From Pontibacter litorisediminis (GTDB taxonomy: Bacteria; Bacteroidota; Bacteroidia; Cytophagales; Hymenobacteraceae): a stretch of DNA of 64,000 bases. The notes below the pieces were generated by a model. That model did no database searches, was not told the DNA's origin, and saw nothing but the letters and a program-made list of their open reading frames with translations. The DNA lies in NCBI RefSeq assembly GCF_029360645.1, contig NZ_JARDUA010000004.1, positions 1 to 64,000 on the forward strand, in the 5' to 3' direction. Shown in pieces: positions 32,833-41,242 of the stretch. The translations under genes were made by a program, and so were the position numbers. Positions within the stretch are counted from its first letter, which is position 1. Every line of letters starts with the position of its first letter.

Positions 32833-34140
32833 TTATACTTCGGCTGCTACAGCTATTTCTACTTTTGCCAGCGCCTGCTCCACATCGGAGATAATGTCCT
32901 CCGGATGCTCCACGCCTACCGAGATACGCACCATGCCTTCACCAATGCCCATTTTGGCGCGGTCAGCTGGGGAGATATCGGAGTGGGTCATGGAGGCGGG
33001 GTGCTCGGCCAGCGACTCGGTGCCGCCCAGGCTTACGGCCAGCTTAATCAGACGCAGGCTGTTCAGGAACTTGAAGGCCTCTTTCTCACCGCCTTTGATA
33101 TCAAAGGAGATCATAGAGCCGGCGGCAGTGCACTGCTTCTGGTAAATGGCCTGCTGCCGCGGGTTGTCCTGCAGGTCGCCGAGGTAGTAGATTTTCTCCA
33201 CCTTCGGGTGCTGCTTCAGGTAGTTGGCTACCACTTCTGCGCCACGGGCCTGCGCCTCCATGCGGATCTTCAGGGTCTCCAGGCTGCGCATCAGCATCCA
33301 GCCGGTCCAGGGACTGGCCATGGAGCCGGCAAAGGTGCGCATGCCCTTCACCTGCTTCAGCAGCGCGGCAGATCCTGCACAGGCACCGGCAATCAGGTCG
33401 GAGTGGCCCCCGATGTACTTGGTGGCGGAGTATAACACCAGGTCCGCGCCATGCTTGAGCGGGTGCGAGAACACCGGCCCCAGAAAGGTGTTATCCACGG
33501 CCACCACTACTTTCTTATCGGCGGTGGAGTATTTCTGGCCCAGGGCCACGCATTCCTCTATGTCCACCAGGTGGTTGGTAGGGTTGGCAGGCGTCTCAAT
33601 ATAAATCATCGCCAGCTTGTCGGCCACGCCAGAGGCTTCGAGCAACTGCGCTACTTCTTCGGTCGTGGCACAAGCCTGGAAGCCTATACTTTGGATGCCG
33701 AACTTGGGCAGGATGTTCTTGATGTAGTAGTCGGAGCCACCGTAGATTGGCTCGCTGTGCAGGATCACGTCACCAGGCTTGAGCAGGGCTAGTAGCGTGG
33801 TACTAATGGCAGCCATGCCGCTGGCAAACACTGCTGCCTCCTCGGCACCGTCCCAGAAGCGGAGGCGGTTTTCCAGTATCTCCAGGTCGGGGTTGTTGAG
33901 GCGGCTGTAGATCAGGCCCAACTGCTCCTCGGCGTTCTTCTCGCGCAGGCCGTAGGCCAGTTCAAAAAAAGCCTTGCCCTCCTCGGCATTTTTAAAGACA
34001 AAGGTGGATGTTTGGTAAATAGGGGCTTTCACGGCCATTTCCGACCACTCGGGATTGTACCCGTAGCTCATCATTAAACTCTCTGGCCGCACGTGCTTTC
34101 CGTTTAGGTGCGGCCCCAGATGGTCCTCTTCCAGTTGCAT
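32833..34140 (-). CDS. PLP-dependent trans-sulfuration family enzyme (cystathionine gamma-synthase / methionine gamma-lyase type)
   Basis: A 435-residue fold-type I PLP enzyme of the Cys/Met metabolism family. Landmarks are YSRLNNPDLEILENRL, the phosphate-binding SGMAAIS, the cofactor aspartate in VAVDNTFLGPVFSHPL and the PLP lysine in YSATKYIGGHSD; the C-terminal LAVSLGGTESLAEHPASMTHS is typical. The family includes cystathionine gamma-synthase, cystathionine gamma-lyase and methionine gamma-lyase, and the specificity cannot be fixed here. The N-terminal extension of about 30 residues before YQTSTF is longer than in E. coli MetB. It stands alone between truA and a terminator. Confidence 0.87.
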   Translation of the reverse strand: MQLEEDHLGPHLNGKHVRPESLMMSYGYNPEWSEMAVKAPIYQTSTFVFKNAEEGKAFFELAYGLREKNAEEQLGLIYSRLNNPDLEILENRLRFWDGAEEAAVFASGMAAISTTLLALLKPGDVILHSEPIYGGSDYYIKNILPKFGIQSIGFQACATTEEVAQLLEASGVADKLAMIYIETPANPTNHLVDIEECVALGQKYSTADKKVVVAVDNTFLGPVFSHPLKHGADLVLYSATKYIGGHSDLIAGACAGSAALLKQVKGMRTFAGSMASPWTGWMLMRSLETLKIRMEAQARGAEVVANYLKQHPKVEKIYYLGDLQDNPRQQAIYQKQCTAAGSMISFDIKGGEKEAFKFLNSLRLIKLAVSLGGTESLAEHPASMTHSDISPADRAKMGIGEGMVRISVGVEHPEDIISDVEQALAKVEIAVAAEV

Positions 34141-34174
34141 AAGGTTAGATTTATGGGTTAAAGGTTGATTAGTT

Positions 34175-34921
34175 TTAAGGTATAAATAGTTCTGATGGAT
34201 ACTCTACTTTAGCCAGATACAGCCCCTCAGATGGCGCTGCCCCGCTGGACCTGCGTCTGTCCTGGCTGGCCACGATCTGCTCGAATTCCTGCACCGTTAG
34301 CTTGCCACGGCCCACATCTACCAGCGTGCCTACGATCAGGCGCACCATGCCCCGCAAAAAACGGTTGGCCCGTATGGTAAACTGCAGCTCCTCCCCTGCC
34401 TGCCGCCACACGGCCTCATACATGTTGCAACGGTAATGCTTGGTATCGCCCTTTACTTTGCTGAAGGTAGTAAAATCCTCGTACTTAAGCAGTATGGCGG
34501 CGGCCTCATTCATCTTTTCCACGTCCAAAGGGCGGCTGTGGTACCATGCGTGGTAGCGCTTAAAGGGGTTTTTGCGTAGGGTGATGTGGTAATGGTAAGT
34601 GCGGGCAAAGGCATCGTAGCGGGCGTGCGCATCAGGCTGCACCAGGTATAAGTCCACGGCGGAGATATCCTCCGGAAGGATGCGGTTGAGGCGGTAAACC
34701 ACCTGCTGCGGGTCTAGGGGTTGCTGCGCGTTAAAATGCACGAACTGCTGGCTGGCATGCACCCCCGTATCGGTGCGGCCGCTGCCGGTGGTGCTGACAG
34801 GCTCGCGCAGCACCTTGTTTAAACTATCCTCTAACACCTCCTGCACCGACAGGGCGTTTGGCTGCACCTGCCACCCATGAAACCTTGTTCCGTCGTAAGC
34901 TATCTCTAAAAAATACCGCAT
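34175..34921 (-). CDS. truA: tRNA pseudouridine(38-40) synthase
   Basis: Isomerises uridines 38-40 of the tRNA anticodon arm. The catalytic aspartate is D51 in TTGSGRTDTGVHA. RYFLEIAYDGTRFHGWQVQ at the N-terminus and RFLRGMVRLIVGTLVDVGRGKL near the C-terminus are family landmarks. The 248 residues are normal. A -7-like element TATCTTTG on the minus strand at 34926-34933 lies only 5 nt before the ATG, which would give a leaderless or nearly leaderless transcript. Confidence 0.95.
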   Translation of the reverse strand: MRYFLEIAYDGTRFHGWQVQPNALSVQEVLEDSLNKVLREPVSTTGSGRTDTGVHASQQFVHFNAQQPLDPQQVVYRLNRILPEDISAVDLYLVQPDAHARYDAFARTYHYHITLRKNPFKRYHAWYHSRPLDVEKMNEAAAILLKYEDFTTFSKVKGDTKHYRCNMYEAVWRQAGEELQFTIRANRFLRGMVRLIVGTLVDVGRGKLTVQEFEQIVASQDRRRSSGAAPSEGLYLAKVEYPSELFIP

Positions 34922-34938
34922 AAGGCAAAGATAAAAAT

Positions 34939-34970
34939 AAAACCCGCAAGCCTGCTATGCCCACGGGTTC
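34939..34970 (-). terminator. Probable terminator between the GAF gene and truA
   Basis: On the minus strand GAACCCG pairs with CGGGTTTT, followed by TTTTATTTTT, 27 nt past the GAF gene stop. Confidence 0.6.
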
Positions 34971-34996
34971 TGAATAATACGGTAAGGGATGCCTGC

Positions 34997-35560
34997 TTAC
35001 GCCTTTGTGTCCGCTCCGTTAACTTTGCGCCTCAGGTAGCGGAGCTCTATTTCGTCCATCACAATGGAGGCCAGGTTTTCCAGCGTTTTCTGGTCGCTCT
35101 CCGAGAATTGGCGCGGCTCCTTGTCCACGAGGCAGAACGTGCCGATATTAAGCCCATCTGCCGTTACCAGGGGCGCCCCGGCATAAAAGCGCAGGCCGAA
35201 GCCGCCCGTTACGAGCGGGTTTGCCAGCAGGCATGGTTCTGTTAGGGCATCCTGAAACACAACGGGCTCCTCGCTTAGCACCGACAGCGAACACAGGCTC
35301 TCGCCCCGCGGCACACTTGCTACACCTGGCATGCCCACATTAGCCTTAAACCAAACCCGGTCCGCATCTACCAAAGATACCAGGGCAATGGGGACGTTGA
35401 ACATGTGCGTAGCCATCGCGGCTATATGGTTAAAGGCGCCTTCCTGCGGCGTGTCCAGTATTTCGTACTCTCTCAACTTTTGGAGCCTTTCCTCCTCACT
35501 AACCGGAGTTAAGTCTACCCCGATAAAGGTGTTATCTATCTTATTGTTGTTGTTCGTCAC
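34997..35560 (-). CDS. GAF-domain protein
   Basis: A 187-residue soluble protein consisting mainly of one GAF domain (about 35-175) with EERLQKLREYEILDTPQEGAFNHIAAMATHMFNVPIALVSLVDADRVWFKA, a lead-in common to GAF sensors of Bacteroidota and cyanobacteria. CSLSVLSEEPVVFQDA and FYAGAPLVTADGLNIGTFCLVD complete the pocket. There is no attached kinase, cyclase or HTH domain, so it may be a stand-alone ligand, redox or light sensor. The ligand is unknown. It lies alone, with the thiolase gene ending 200 nt upstream. Confidence 0.85.
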   Translation of the reverse strand: MTNNNNKIDNTFIGVDLTPVSEEERLQKLREYEILDTPQEGAFNHIAAMATHMFNVPIALVSLVDADRVWFKANVGMPGVASVPRGESLCSLSVLSEEPVVFQDALTEPCLLANPLVTGGFGLRFYAGAPLVTADGLNIGTFCLVDKEPRQFSESDQKTLENLASIVMDEIELRYLRRKVNGADTKA

Positions 35561-35667
35561 TCCGATTGTTTTACCTTCTTAGGAAGCATGTCTTTGCCCC
35601 TTCGTTCAATGAAAAGGTTTTTACTCCTCCTTAAGTTCATTCAGGCGACAGGCTACTATGTAAATAA

Positions 35668-35702
35668 AAGCGGGGCTGCCCGTACTTTGAGCAACCCCGC
35701 TT
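35668..35702 (-). terminator. Terminator after the thiolase gene
   Basis: AAGCGGGG pairs with CCCCGCTT, extended by TGC/GCA after one mismatch. T-rich on the minus-strand exit side. Confidence 0.7.
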
Positions 35703-35763
35703 CCTACACTTTGCCTCCACAACATGCCCACAGGTCTGGAAGACGCCGTGAGGGCTGTGTGAT

Positions 35764-36963
35764 TTATACTTTTTCGTAAATAACAGCTGCGCCCTGCCCC
35801 ACGCCCACGCACATGGTGGCCAGGCCATACTTTACGTTGTCGCGGCGCTTCATTTCGTGCAGCAACGTGGCGGAGATACGGGTGCCGCTTGCCCCCAGCG
35901 GATGCCCAATGGCAATGGAGCCACCGTTCACGTTCACGATCTCTGGGTTTATCTCCAACTGCTGCACACACGGCACGGCCTGGGCGGCAAAGGCCTCGTT
36001 TATCTCAGCCAGGCCGATGTCGTTTATACTTAGCCCGGCACGCTGCAGGGCCTTCCGGGTAGCCGGCACCGGGCCCATGCCCATGTGCGCCGGATCCACA
36101 CCAGCCACGGCAGCAGACACGATACGCGCTATTGGCGTCAGGTTGTAGCGCTTCAGCACCTCTTCGCTCACGATGATAGACACGGCCGCGCCATCGTTAA
36201 TGCCCGAAGAGTTACCGGCCGTCACCGAGCCTTCTTTTTTAAAGGCGGGGCTAAGCGAGCTCAGTTTCTCTACAGACGAAAGGCGCGGGTGCTCATCTGT
36301 ATCGAAGACAATGTCCTCGCCTTTGCGCTGCGGGATGCGCACCGGCACAATCTCATCCCTGAACTTACCGGCCTCAGCGGCAGCCTTATACTTTACCTGA
36401 GACTGGTGCGCGAACTCATCCTGGGTTTCACGTGAAATGCCGTAGCGCTCCGCCACATTCTCGGCTGTCTCGCCCATGCCGAACGGGTAGTGCAACTTGG
36501 CCAGGGCCGGGTTGGTAAAGCGCCAGCCAATGGTGGTGTCGTAGATTTCAGCAGAACGCGAGAAGGCTGCCTCGGCCTTGGCCATCACGAAGGGGGCACG
36601 CGTCATACTTTCCACGCCACCAGCCAGATATACATCGCCATCGCCGCACGTAATAGCACGACCGGCGTCTATGATAGCCTGCAGGCCAGAGGCGCAAAGG
36701 CGGTTTACAGTTACGCCGCCTATCTCCTGCGGCAGCCCCGCCAGCAGCAGCGCCATGCGGGCCACGTTGCGGTTATCCTCGCCGGCCTGGTTGGCCGCCC
36801 CCATCACCACATCCTCAATCAGCGCGGGGTCCAGGTTGGGGTTGCGGGCCACGATTTCTCTCATCACCAGCGCCGCCATATCATCGGGGCGCACGGTGCT
36901 GAGGGTGCCGCCAAACTTGCCGACAGGGGTTCTGAGTATATCAACTATATAAGCAGTGCTCAT
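35764..36963 (-). CDS. Acetyl-CoA C-acyltransferase (thiolase)
   Basis: A 399-residue thiolase carrying out thiolytic cleavage of 3-ketoacyl-CoA or the reverse condensation. The acyl-accepting cysteine is C90 in VNRLCASGLQA. The C-terminal catalytic motifs are GHPLGASG (His) and CVGVGQGAAV (second Cys; CIGGGQG is more usual). GGVESMTRAPFVM resembles PcaF/PaaJ-like and fatty-acid oxidation thiolases. The window also encodes an acyl-CoA dehydrogenase (51981-53120) and a 3-hydroxyacyl-CoA dehydrogenase-like protein (61319-61996), but not in one operon. Degradative use is more likely than biosynthetic use. Confidence 0.9.
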   Translation of the reverse strand: MSTAYIVDILRTPVGKFGGTLSTVRPDDMAALVMREIVARNPNLDPALIEDVVMGAANQAGEDNRNVARMALLLAGLPQEIGGVTVNRLCASGLQAIIDAGRAITCGDGDVYLAGGVESMTRAPFVMAKAEAAFSRSAEIYDTTIGWRFTNPALAKLHYPFGMGETAENVAERYGISRETQDEFAHQSQVKYKAAAEAGKFRDEIVPVRIPQRKGEDIVFDTDEHPRLSSVEKLSSLSPAFKKEGSVTAGNSSGINDGAAVSIIVSEEVLKRYNLTPIARIVSAAVAGVDPAHMGMGPVPATRKALQRAGLSINDIGLAEINEAFAAQAVPCVQQLEINPEIVNVNGGSIAIGHPLGASGTRISATLLHEMKRRDNVKYGLATMCVGVGQGAAVIYEKV

Positions 36964-36991
36964 CTTAATTTTAGTTTTACAGGTCTTTGTC

Positions 36992-36999
36992 TAATTTTG
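36992..36999 (+). promoter_or_regulatory. -7 box of the DUF4293 gene
   Basis: TAATTTTG (TAnnTTTG) 30 nt before the ATG, with TTTT at 36969-36972 as a weak -33 and a 19-nt spacer. Confidence 0.6.
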
Positions 37000-37028
37000 C
37001 AACTCTTGCAAGATAATTTAACCATCAC

Positions 37029-37529
37029 ATGATACAAAGAATTCAAACCGTATTTCTGGCCCTGCTGGCCATTGCCCTGATCGCGATGCTGTTCCTGCCG
37101 CTATGGTCTAAAACCGACCCAACCACGGGCGAGGAGGTGGTGCTGACTGCCTGGAACCTGAAGTCATACTTCCTGACGGAGCAGGGAGAGCCGGGCGAGG
37201 TGGGTAACGTGCCGCAGCAAGGCACCATTGCCATCGGCATGCTGGCCATTGCCGCCGCTGTTATCGCCATTTATGAAATCTTCCAGTACAAGAGCCGCCT
37301 GAACCAGATGAAGCTTGGCCTGCTGAACACGCTGCTTATTCTGGCGACGCTCGGCACGATGCTGTACTATGCTTACTTTGTAGGCGCTGACCTGGTAGTA
37401 GCCGGCGAAAAGGGCACCTACGAGGCGGGCTTTTACATGCCGCTGCTGGCGCTGGTGCTTAATTCCCTGGCCAACCGCTTTATCCGCCGCGATGAGAATT
37501 TAGTAAGGTCGGTGGATAGGTTGAGGTAG
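37029..37529 (+). CDS. DUF4293 membrane protein
   Basis: A 166-residue protein with four predicted membrane helices (about 5-27, 67-87, 98-120, 136-152) and a soluble loop between the first two. MIQRIQTVFL at the start and FIRRDENLVRSVDRLR at the end are characteristic of DUF4293, a small Bacteroidota-specific family without a known function. It is monocistronic, with its own -7 box and a hairpin terminator. Confidence 0.88.
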   Translation: MIQRIQTVFLALLAIALIAMLFLPLWSKTDPTTGEEVVLTAWNLKSYFLTEQGEPGEVGNVPQQGTIAIGMLAIAAAVIAIYEIFQYKSRLNQMKLGLLNTLLILATLGTMLYYAYFVGADLVVAGEKGTYEAGFYMPLLALVLNSLANRFIRRDENLVRSVDRLR

Positions 37530-37548
37530 TGTGAAGACAAAGTATAGC

Positions 37549-37582
37549 AAAGGCGGGTGTTGTTTCGGCGGCACCCGCCTTT
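37549..37582 (+). terminator. Terminator after the DUF4293 gene
   Basis: AAAGGCGGGTG pairs with CACCCGCCTTT, an 11-bp perfect stem and 12-nt loop. Confidence 0.75.
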
Positions 37583-37639
37583 GCTGTATTTTAAGGGCTG
37601 TTACACGTGTAAAGGGTATACTTTATACTTGCTTCGACT

Positions 37640-38010
37640 ATACTTTATGCTTACCTGGCGCAAGCGTCCGCTTGTGTCTTCCATAGCCAATCTACTTGAA
37701 ACAAGCTAACCTTTCCAAACCACCGCTGATCCTCTAGTTCCCATAAGCCTATAGTTTCATTTCTGGCTTTGGCTCCCTCCCGGCCGGGTGGCCTCGCCTT
37801 GTGGGTAGGGGCCCTCGATAAGGGCATCGCGCTGTCTACATTTCCTTTGCTCCTAACGTCGCAATGCCTCGCTCTCGCTCGGCACCGGAAATCTAGAAGG
37901 CGCTCAACCCAAGGGCTGGGAACAAGTTCGATAGCTAAGGCAGACGGAGCTTGGACAGAGCTCCTCTCCTTTGACAGGGAGGGGCAGGGGTGGTTGGAAT
38001 TGGCACTGCA
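37640..38010 (+). repeat. Modular intergenic repeat, copy R2
   Basis: Same block order as R1: CTGGCGCAAGCG at 37655, CCGCTGATCCTC, GGTAGGGGCCCTCGATAAGG at 37805 with GGGCATCGCGCT, GGCACCGGAAATCTAGAAGG near 37881 and CGCTCAACCCAAGGGCTGGG. Then GATAGCTAAGGCAGACGGAG, which is shared with R3 but not R1, and a closing GGAGGGGCAGGGGTGGTTGG. It has a small insertion (CGCTCTCGCTC) before GGCACC. Confidence 0.8.
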
Positions 38011-38042
38011 AAACTCCTGCCTTGGAGAGACACAGACAAAAA

Positions 38043-38071
38043 GAGCGGCGCCAGTATAGCTAGCGCCGCTC
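38043..38071 (-). terminator. Terminator after the DUF4476 gene
   Basis: GAGCGGCGC pairs with GCGCCGCTC (9 bp). The 11-nt loop contains AGTATA. It is 57 nt past the stop on the minus strand and there is a T run in TTTTTGTC. Confidence 0.7.
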
Positions 38072-38127
38072 CAACATATCTCACACTAAACTTTGAACGC
38101 TCTAACTCCTCAAATCTCTAACGCTTC

Positions 38128-38904
38128 TCACCTTCTCCTTCTGGCATACTCCTCCAGCTCCCGCACACTGCTGTCGTGGCGGAAGGCGTCGTAGATGTAG
38201 TAGAAGCGGTCGCGGTCGCAGAGGTAGTCGTAGGCATACTTGGCGAACTCTATGCGGGTGCTTTCATGATCGAATTGCTGCAGCAGGCGCTTCAGGTCGT
38301 CGGCCATGATGCTGTTACCGCGCAAGGCGTCGCGGGCTATACTTAACTTGGTACTCTCGAAGTCGCGGTGGCGCATGGCATCTATCAGGCGGTCCAGCTC
38401 ACGGCCGGAAAGCAGGTTGCGGCAATTGCCATCGTAGTAGTCATCGCGGTAGCGGTCATCTTTGTACCGGTCGTCGTACCGATCATCATAGCGGTCGTGG
38501 CCGCAGTACTCGTCGTGGCGGTGATGGTCCGGGTAGCGGGGTAGCGGCGGTGCGGGGACTATGACCGGCCTCAGCGGCACCTCGCTCAGCAGCTTGAGGT
38601 AAGCCTTGCCGCTCCGGCCCAGGGTGCGCACGCCATAGTTTGCCTCCACCCCGTGCGGCACAAGTATGTTCTGCCCCATTTTATACACGCCGTGCCGGCT
38701 GCGCACGCGAAGTTCGATATAGTGCTCGCCCGGCCGCACGTCGTTCAGGCGCACATAATTGGTAAAGGAGCGGTTAAGAGTGTGCCCATTCACCCTAACC
38801 TGAAAAGACTCGCCGCGCTCGGCGGTAAAAGTAAGTATGGAGGCCTGTGCCCAAACCGGCAGCGCCAGCAGCACGAGCAGGAACGGTAGTAGAAGCTTTT
38901 TCAT
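38128..38904 (-). CDS. Secreted DUF4476 protein
   Basis: 258 residues from ATG 38904. A signal peptide (MKKLLLPFLLVLLALPVWAQA) is followed by a PEGA-like beta domain (about 20-100: FQVRVNGHTLNRSFTNYVRLNDVRPGEHYIELRV). A strongly charged His/Asp/Arg/Tyr-rich linker at about 120-160 repeats HDRYDDRYDDRYKDDRY, and the C-terminal DUF4476 helical domain runs through LLSGRELDRLIDAMRHRDFESTKLSIARDA. DUF4476 is frequent in Bacteroidota and has no established function. The longer open frame (to 38943) would put 13 polar residues before the signal peptide and is rejected. A 10-bp inverted repeat lies directly upstream. Confidence 0.85.
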   Translation of the reverse strand: MKKLLLPFLLVLLALPVWAQASILTFTAERGESFQVRVNGHTLNRSFTNYVRLNDVRPGEHYIELRVRSRHGVYKMGQNILVPHGVEANYGVRTLGRSGKAYLKLLSEVPLRPVIVPAPPLPRYPDHHRHDEYCGHDRYDDRYDDRYKDDRYRDDYYDGNCRNLLSGRELDRLIDAMRHRDFESTKLSIARDALRGNSIMADDLKRLLQQFDHESTRIEFAKYAYDYLCDRDRFYYIYDAFRHDSSVRELEEYARRRR

Positions 38905-38934
38905 GGCAAGTATAGGTTTTTGCTTATACTTGCC
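38905..38934. promoter_or_regulatory. Inverted pair of TATACTT words abutting the DUF4476 start
   Basis: GGCAAGTATA and TATACTTGCC form perfect 10-bp arms around a 10-nt centre, beginning one base upstream of the start codon. It could be an operator, a 5'-UTR hairpin or a paired copy of the iterated word. Confidence 0.5.
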
Positions 38935-38975
38935 TGAAGCCAATTATTGTGCCAGTTTGGTTTTTAGCTGCTGAT

Positions 38976-39656
38976 TTACTTCTCCCGCCTCAGGTGAAGG
39001 TTATAGTGCAGGCCAATGGCTAAAGAACCCGGGTATGGATGCTCATCTTTTTTCCTCAGCCCATTATTAAAGCTCCTGCTGATCATGTAGTAGTTGAAGT
39101 AAGCATTCAATCGCCTGCTTACCGGATAGCCAATTCCAAATCCGGCCGTGAGGTAGGCATTGAAGCCAGAAGCCTTTTCATCATAAGTAACAGTGGTTAC
39201 CTCATCCCGCCGTTCTGTTTTCTCCAACCTTGTAGTGCTGTAGATAGGCGTGAACATACCTGTGCCGTAAAACTGCAGTCGCCTGAAAGGGTAGAACAGT
39301 ATATACTCAACCGTGATTGGCATGGCAACCCCTCGCGTTCGGGCCACCTCATCATAATAGATCAGCCTGTCCTCGGCCTCTACATAAACATAGCCATGGT
39401 CTATCTTGGCCGTACCATAAGAAAAACCAGCCTGCACTCTTGCTCTGTTGTTTAGCTTATAACCGATATGCACTACCCCGTATGTATGAATATCACCGCC
39501 TTTAGGCTCTTGCTTATACTTGAGGTTATACCCCATTGTAGTTGCCGTAACACCTATATAATGCTGTTTGGCTGTTGCGGTGTCTTTGGAGACAACTAAC
39601 TGGGCCTTTGCCGCAAATGAGATGAGCAGCAGAAGAGATAATAAGATTGTTTTCAT
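38976..39656 (-). CDS. Predicted outer-membrane beta-barrel protein
   Basis: 226 residues from ATG 39656, which gives a clean signal peptide (MKTILLSLLLLISFAAKAQ). The rest shows alternating hydrophobic/polar strands, Tyr-rich turns and a final strand ending in an aromatic-rich segment (LAIGLHYNLHLRREK). GVVHIGYKLNNRARVQAGFSYG and YLTAGFGIGYPVSRRLNAYFNYYMISR are typical of Bacteroidota outer-membrane beta-barrel (porin-like) families. No specific function is recognised. An upstream extension to 39692 would spoil the signal peptide and is not used. Confidence 0.72.
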   Translation of the reverse strand: MKTILLSLLLLISFAAKAQLVVSKDTATAKQHYIGVTATTMGYNLKYKQEPKGGDIHTYGVVHIGYKLNNRARVQAGFSYGTAKIDHGYVYVEAEDRLIYYDEVARTRGVAMPITVEYILFYPFRRLQFYGTGMFTPIYSTTRLEKTERRDEVTTVTYDEKASGFNAYLTAGFGIGYPVSRRLNAYFNYYMISRSFNNGLRKKDEHPYPGSLAIGLHYNLHLRREK

Positions 39657-39866
39657 TTGAGGTATGGCAACAGGAACATAAATGCTTAGCACCTATAAAC
39701 ATACCTATATTAAAGTATAACAACAAGGTAATTTTACTACCTTTTGTCACATCGGTTTGAGCGAATTTTCCATCTCGCTATACTTTATAGAATGCCATTA
39801 CTGCCAAGAAAGCTACTTTTGCAATGGCATTTCCTCAGTCTTTTGTAGCATCAGCCCCTGAAAAAA

Positions 39867-39901
39867 GCAAGCGCCACAGGTGCTGTACCTGTGGCGCTTG
39901 C
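39867..39901 (-). terminator. Terminator after purM
   Basis: GCAAGCGCCACAGGT pairs with ACCTGTGGCGCTTGC (15-bp perfect stem, 5-nt loop), followed on the minus strand by TTTTTTC. Confidence 0.9.
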
Positions 39902-39922
39902 AAAGTATAAGTTAAGTATGAT

Positions 39923-41092
39923 TTAGCCTTCGTAGTAGAACTCGCCATATGGGCTGCGGATAGTGAGCTCATTGGCTTTGCTCTTCTCCACCCGGCCGAT
40001 AATCTGTGCCTCCACGCCGAAGCTTTTCGAGATATTGATCAGATCCTGCGCATGCTTCTCCGACAGGTAGATCTCCAGGCGATGGCCCATGTTAAATACC
40101 TTGTACATCTCTTTCCAGTCGGTGTGGCTCTGCTCCTGAATGATGCGGAACAGCGGCGGCACCGGCAGCAGGTTATCCTTGATGATGTGCACCTTCTCGG
40201 TGAAGTGCAGCACCTTGGTCTGGGCGCCGCCAGAGCAGTGCACCATGCCATGTATGTTCTGGCGGTGCTGCTTCAGAATCTCCATAACAATTGGCGCATA
40301 AGTACGCGTTGGCGAGAGCACCAACTTGCCCACCTCTATGCCTGTTTCAGGGTCCACATCGGTCAGGCGCAGGTTACCCGAGTACACCAGGTCTACGGGT
40401 AGCTCCGGGTCATAACTTTCAGGGTAGGAGGCGGCCAGGTATTTATGGAACACGTCGTGGCGGGCCGAGGTGAGGCCGTTGCTGCCCATGCCGCCGTTAT
40501 ACTCTGTCTCGTAAGTGGCCTGCCCGTAAGAGGCGAAGCCCACGATCACGTCGCCGGGCTGTATGGTGTGGTTTGAGATCACCTCGTCGCGGCGCATGCG
40601 GGCCGTCACGGTGCTGTCCACGATAATGGTGCGCACCAGGTCGCCCACGTCTGCTGTCTCGCCGCCAGTGCTGTAAATACCCACGCCGTTGTCACGCAGC
40701 ATCTGCAGCACCTCTTCAGTACCATTGATGATAGCGGCAATCACCTCGCCGGGTATCAGGTTCTTGTTACGGCCGATGGTGGAGGAGAGCAGGATCTTAT
40801 CGGTAGCACCCACACACAGCAGGTCGTCGGTGTTCATTACCACCGCATCCTGGGCAATGCCTTTCCACACGCTCAGGTCACCAGTCTCTTTCCAGTACAT
40901 GTAGGCCAGCGAGGACTTGGTGCCGGCCCCATCGGCGTGCATGATGGCGCAGTAGTCCTCGTCTCCCGTCAGGATGTCGGGGATGATCTTGCAGAAAGCT
41001 TTCGGGAAGAGTCCTTTGTCGATGTTCTTGATGGCGTTGTGCACATCCTCTTTGGAGGCGGATACGCCGCGGCGCAAATATCTGTTTTCCAT
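39923..41092 (-). CDS. purM: Phosphoribosylformylglycinamidine cyclo-ligase (AIR synthetase)
   Basis: Closes FGAM to AIR with ATP in purine synthesis. The start at ATG 41092 gives MENRYLRRGVSASKEDVHNAIKNIDKGLF, the usual Bacteroidota N-terminus, and 389 residues; these PurM proteins are longer than the 345 of E. coli. HADGAGTKSSLAYMYWKETGDLSVW, GGETADVGDLV and GMVHCSGGAQTKVLHF are the nucleotide-binding and catalytic landmarks of the AIR synthase superfamily. Divergence from E. coli PurM is clear, so a related AIR-synthase-fold role cannot be fully excluded. A -7-like TAAATTTG on the minus strand at 41113-41120 lies 21 nt upstream. Confidence 0.87.
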   Translation of the reverse strand: MENRYLRRGVSASKEDVHNAIKNIDKGLFPKAFCKIIPDILTGDEDYCAIMHADGAGTKSSLAYMYWKETGDLSVWKGIAQDAVVMNTDDLLCVGATDKILLSSTIGRNKNLIPGEVIAAIINGTEEVLQMLRDNGVGIYSTGGETADVGDLVRTIIVDSTVTARMRRDEVISNHTIQPGDVIVGFASYGQATYETEYNGGMGSNGLTSARHDVFHKYLAASYPESYDPELPVDLVYSGNLRLTDVDPETGIEVGKLVLSPTRTYAPIVMEILKQHRQNIHGMVHCSGGAQTKVLHFTEKVHIIKDNLLPVPPLFRIIQEQSHTDWKEMYKVFNMGHRLEIYLSEKHAQDLINISKSFGVEAQIIGRVEKSKANELTIRSPYGEFYYEG

Positions 41093-41242
41093 AGTTTCAG
41101 GAGATTTGCCTACAAATTTAACAAAGGGAACGGCATTCGCGACAGCAGCGGCCACTTTTATACTTTAAAAGATGGAGGTTGCAACGGTTCGGCCACGGCA
41201 GGGGTCAACGATATATAAGTATAACCATAAACTAATGTAGCT

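Larger units (their letters stand above)
37530..38127. other. Gene-free gap with repeat copy R2
   Basis: 598 nt without a credible gene. It holds the terminator at 37549-37582, repeat copy R2, a cluster of three TATACTT heptamers within 40 nt (about 37618-37652) and a terminator for the DUF4476 gene at 38043-38071. Confidence 0.65.

Noticed and set aside
37769-38059. 96-codon open frame in repeat R2
   Set aside because: Same repeat origin; after the shared block it enters a different frame from R1.
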